Source: Pseudomonas sp. BSw22131
GTDB lineage: Bacteria > Pseudomonadota > Gammaproteobacteria > Pseudomonadales > Pseudomonadaceae
Reading direction: 5' to 3'
Assembly: GCF_026810445.1 (NCBI RefSeq)
Contig: NZ_CP113949.1
Coordinates: forward strand, 2,604,001 to 2,668,000
Length of the DNA: 64,000 bases
Of this stretch, positions 63,801 through 64,000 are shown in pieces (position 1 is the first letter of the stretch; each line of letters opens with the position of its first letter). The notes beneath the pieces were generated by a model. That model ran no database searches. It was given only the letters and a program-made list of their open reading frames with translations, and had not been told where the DNA came from. The translations under genes were made by a program, and so were the position numbers.

Positions 63801-64000
63801 ACGTTCACCACGGCCAGGCACCCGGAAACGGCGCTGTACGTGGCCTACCCCGAAGCCCAGGCGGCGATCAAGGAAACGCAGGGTCTTGATGCACAGCGAA
63901 TGGAAACCGGGAGTGGGCAGCGCGAGGGATTTGGTGCGGGGCGGGGTGAACATCATGATCGGAGCCCGCATGGGTCGTTTGGGCATGAGTCGATTGAGGA
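60841..64000 (+). pseudogene. vgrG: Type VI secretion tip protein VgrG with C-terminal peptidase extension, frameshifted and cut by the window edge
   Basis: VgrG trimers form the tip of the type VI secretion needle. The first frame encodes 367 residues of the gp27-like base (YVTQFNETDACFIQRWCEQEGIFWYVE) and stops at 61942-61944. The remainder continues in the -1 frame without a stop to the right edge: FYLNRFEAQP, the gp5-like OB domain (CVRFHWDRR, SVQVPRGGEEVVV), the DUF2345 needle, then about 250 residues with a zinc-peptidase motif. Restoring a single base near 61938 (GCCGGCTG read as GCCGAGCTG) gives a normal VgrG text (SARAEL). So this is a recent inactivating deletion or a sequencing error; there is no slippery site. 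No hcp, tss gene or paired immunity gene is within the window, so it is an orphan vgrG island. Confidence 0.8.
63249..64000 (+). other. Putative zinc metallopeptidase effector domain of the evolved VgrG
   Basis: After the needle repeat ends (around VKGVIRKFSGPGGMKHMD), the chain continues with a domain carrying HEFGHHLD (63633 onward), an HExxH zinc motif, and a downstream EEEGAKFAYQ acidic helix that could give the third ligand. This is the layout of P. aeruginosa VgrG2b, whose C-terminal metallopeptidase acts in the periplasm of prey. Near the edge the text turns glycine- and histidine-rich (63930-64000), so a further domain may follow. The peptidase call rests on the motif and context, not on an alignment. 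Confidence 0.65.

Overview
The window is a GC-rich chromosomal segment of a Pseudomonas, most likely of the P. fluorescens/P. syringae side of the genus. The evidence is the protein families present (long-form glyoxalase I, PoxB, a complete phnCDEFGHIJKLMNP operon, HemB, MoaA, large chemoreceptors, an orphan VgrG) and the many Pseudomonas-type REP palindromes of the GTAGGAGCGAATTCATTCGCG and TGTGGGAGCGGACTTGTCCGCG types in the intergenic gaps. I saw no rRNA, tRNA, CRISPR array, transposase or prophage.

Layout. 1-5.3 kb: the end of a branched-chain aminotransferase, glyoxalase I, a Tat-exported GMC dehydrogenase pair, and a divergent LysR/SDR pair. 5.3-8.1 kb: an AEC permease, two tandem small RcnB-like periplasmic proteins and an azoreductase. 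8.2-13.4 kb: a Tat-exported SMP-30/gluconolactonase, then a three-gene dehydrogenase operon (Tat subunit 3, GMC flavoprotein, triheme cytochrome c). 14-18.7 kb: an orphan PBP2 paralogue, pyruvate:quinone oxidoreductase PoxB, and a plant/cyanobacterial-type [2Fe-2S] ferredoxin in an AT-rich pocket. 19.2-26.6 kb: an RpiR regulator, a VanX/DdpX-type D-Ala-D-Ala dipeptidase and a five-gene peptide ABC transporter, which together look like a D-Ala-D-Ala salvage locus. 26.7-31.6 kb: a LysR/VOC pair, a dCache chemoreceptor and an esterase. 31.7-42.7 kb: the complete C-P lyase operon behind four tandem PhoB half-sites. 42.9-58 kb: housekeeping and mixed genes (thioredoxin-like protein, MoaA, formate/nitrite channel, hybrid kinase, antiporter, second chemoreceptor, rRNA-type methyltransferase, GNAT, MFS, HemB, XdhC-like, SRPBCC, Tam, RibD-like). 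58-60.5 kb: LysR and a divergent aldehyde dehydrogenase. 60.8-64 kb: a vgrG that runs off the right edge. It carries a 1-nt frameshift after about 365 codons and, beyond the needle, a C-terminal HEFGH zinc-peptidase-like extension.

How the genes work together. The phn genes import phosphonates (CDE), regulate (F), and cleave the C-P bond to phosphoribosyl cyclic phosphate and onward (G-N, P) under phosphate starvation. The ddpX locus would hydrolyse D-Ala-D-Ala released from peptidoglycan after ABC import. The two GMC modules and the lactonase form a periplasmic sugar/alcohol oxidation set feeding electrons to the respiratory chain through the triheme cytochrome. The most unusual items are the evolved VgrG, the PetF-like ferredoxin, the orphan PBP2, and a REP pair inserted between phnC and phnD.
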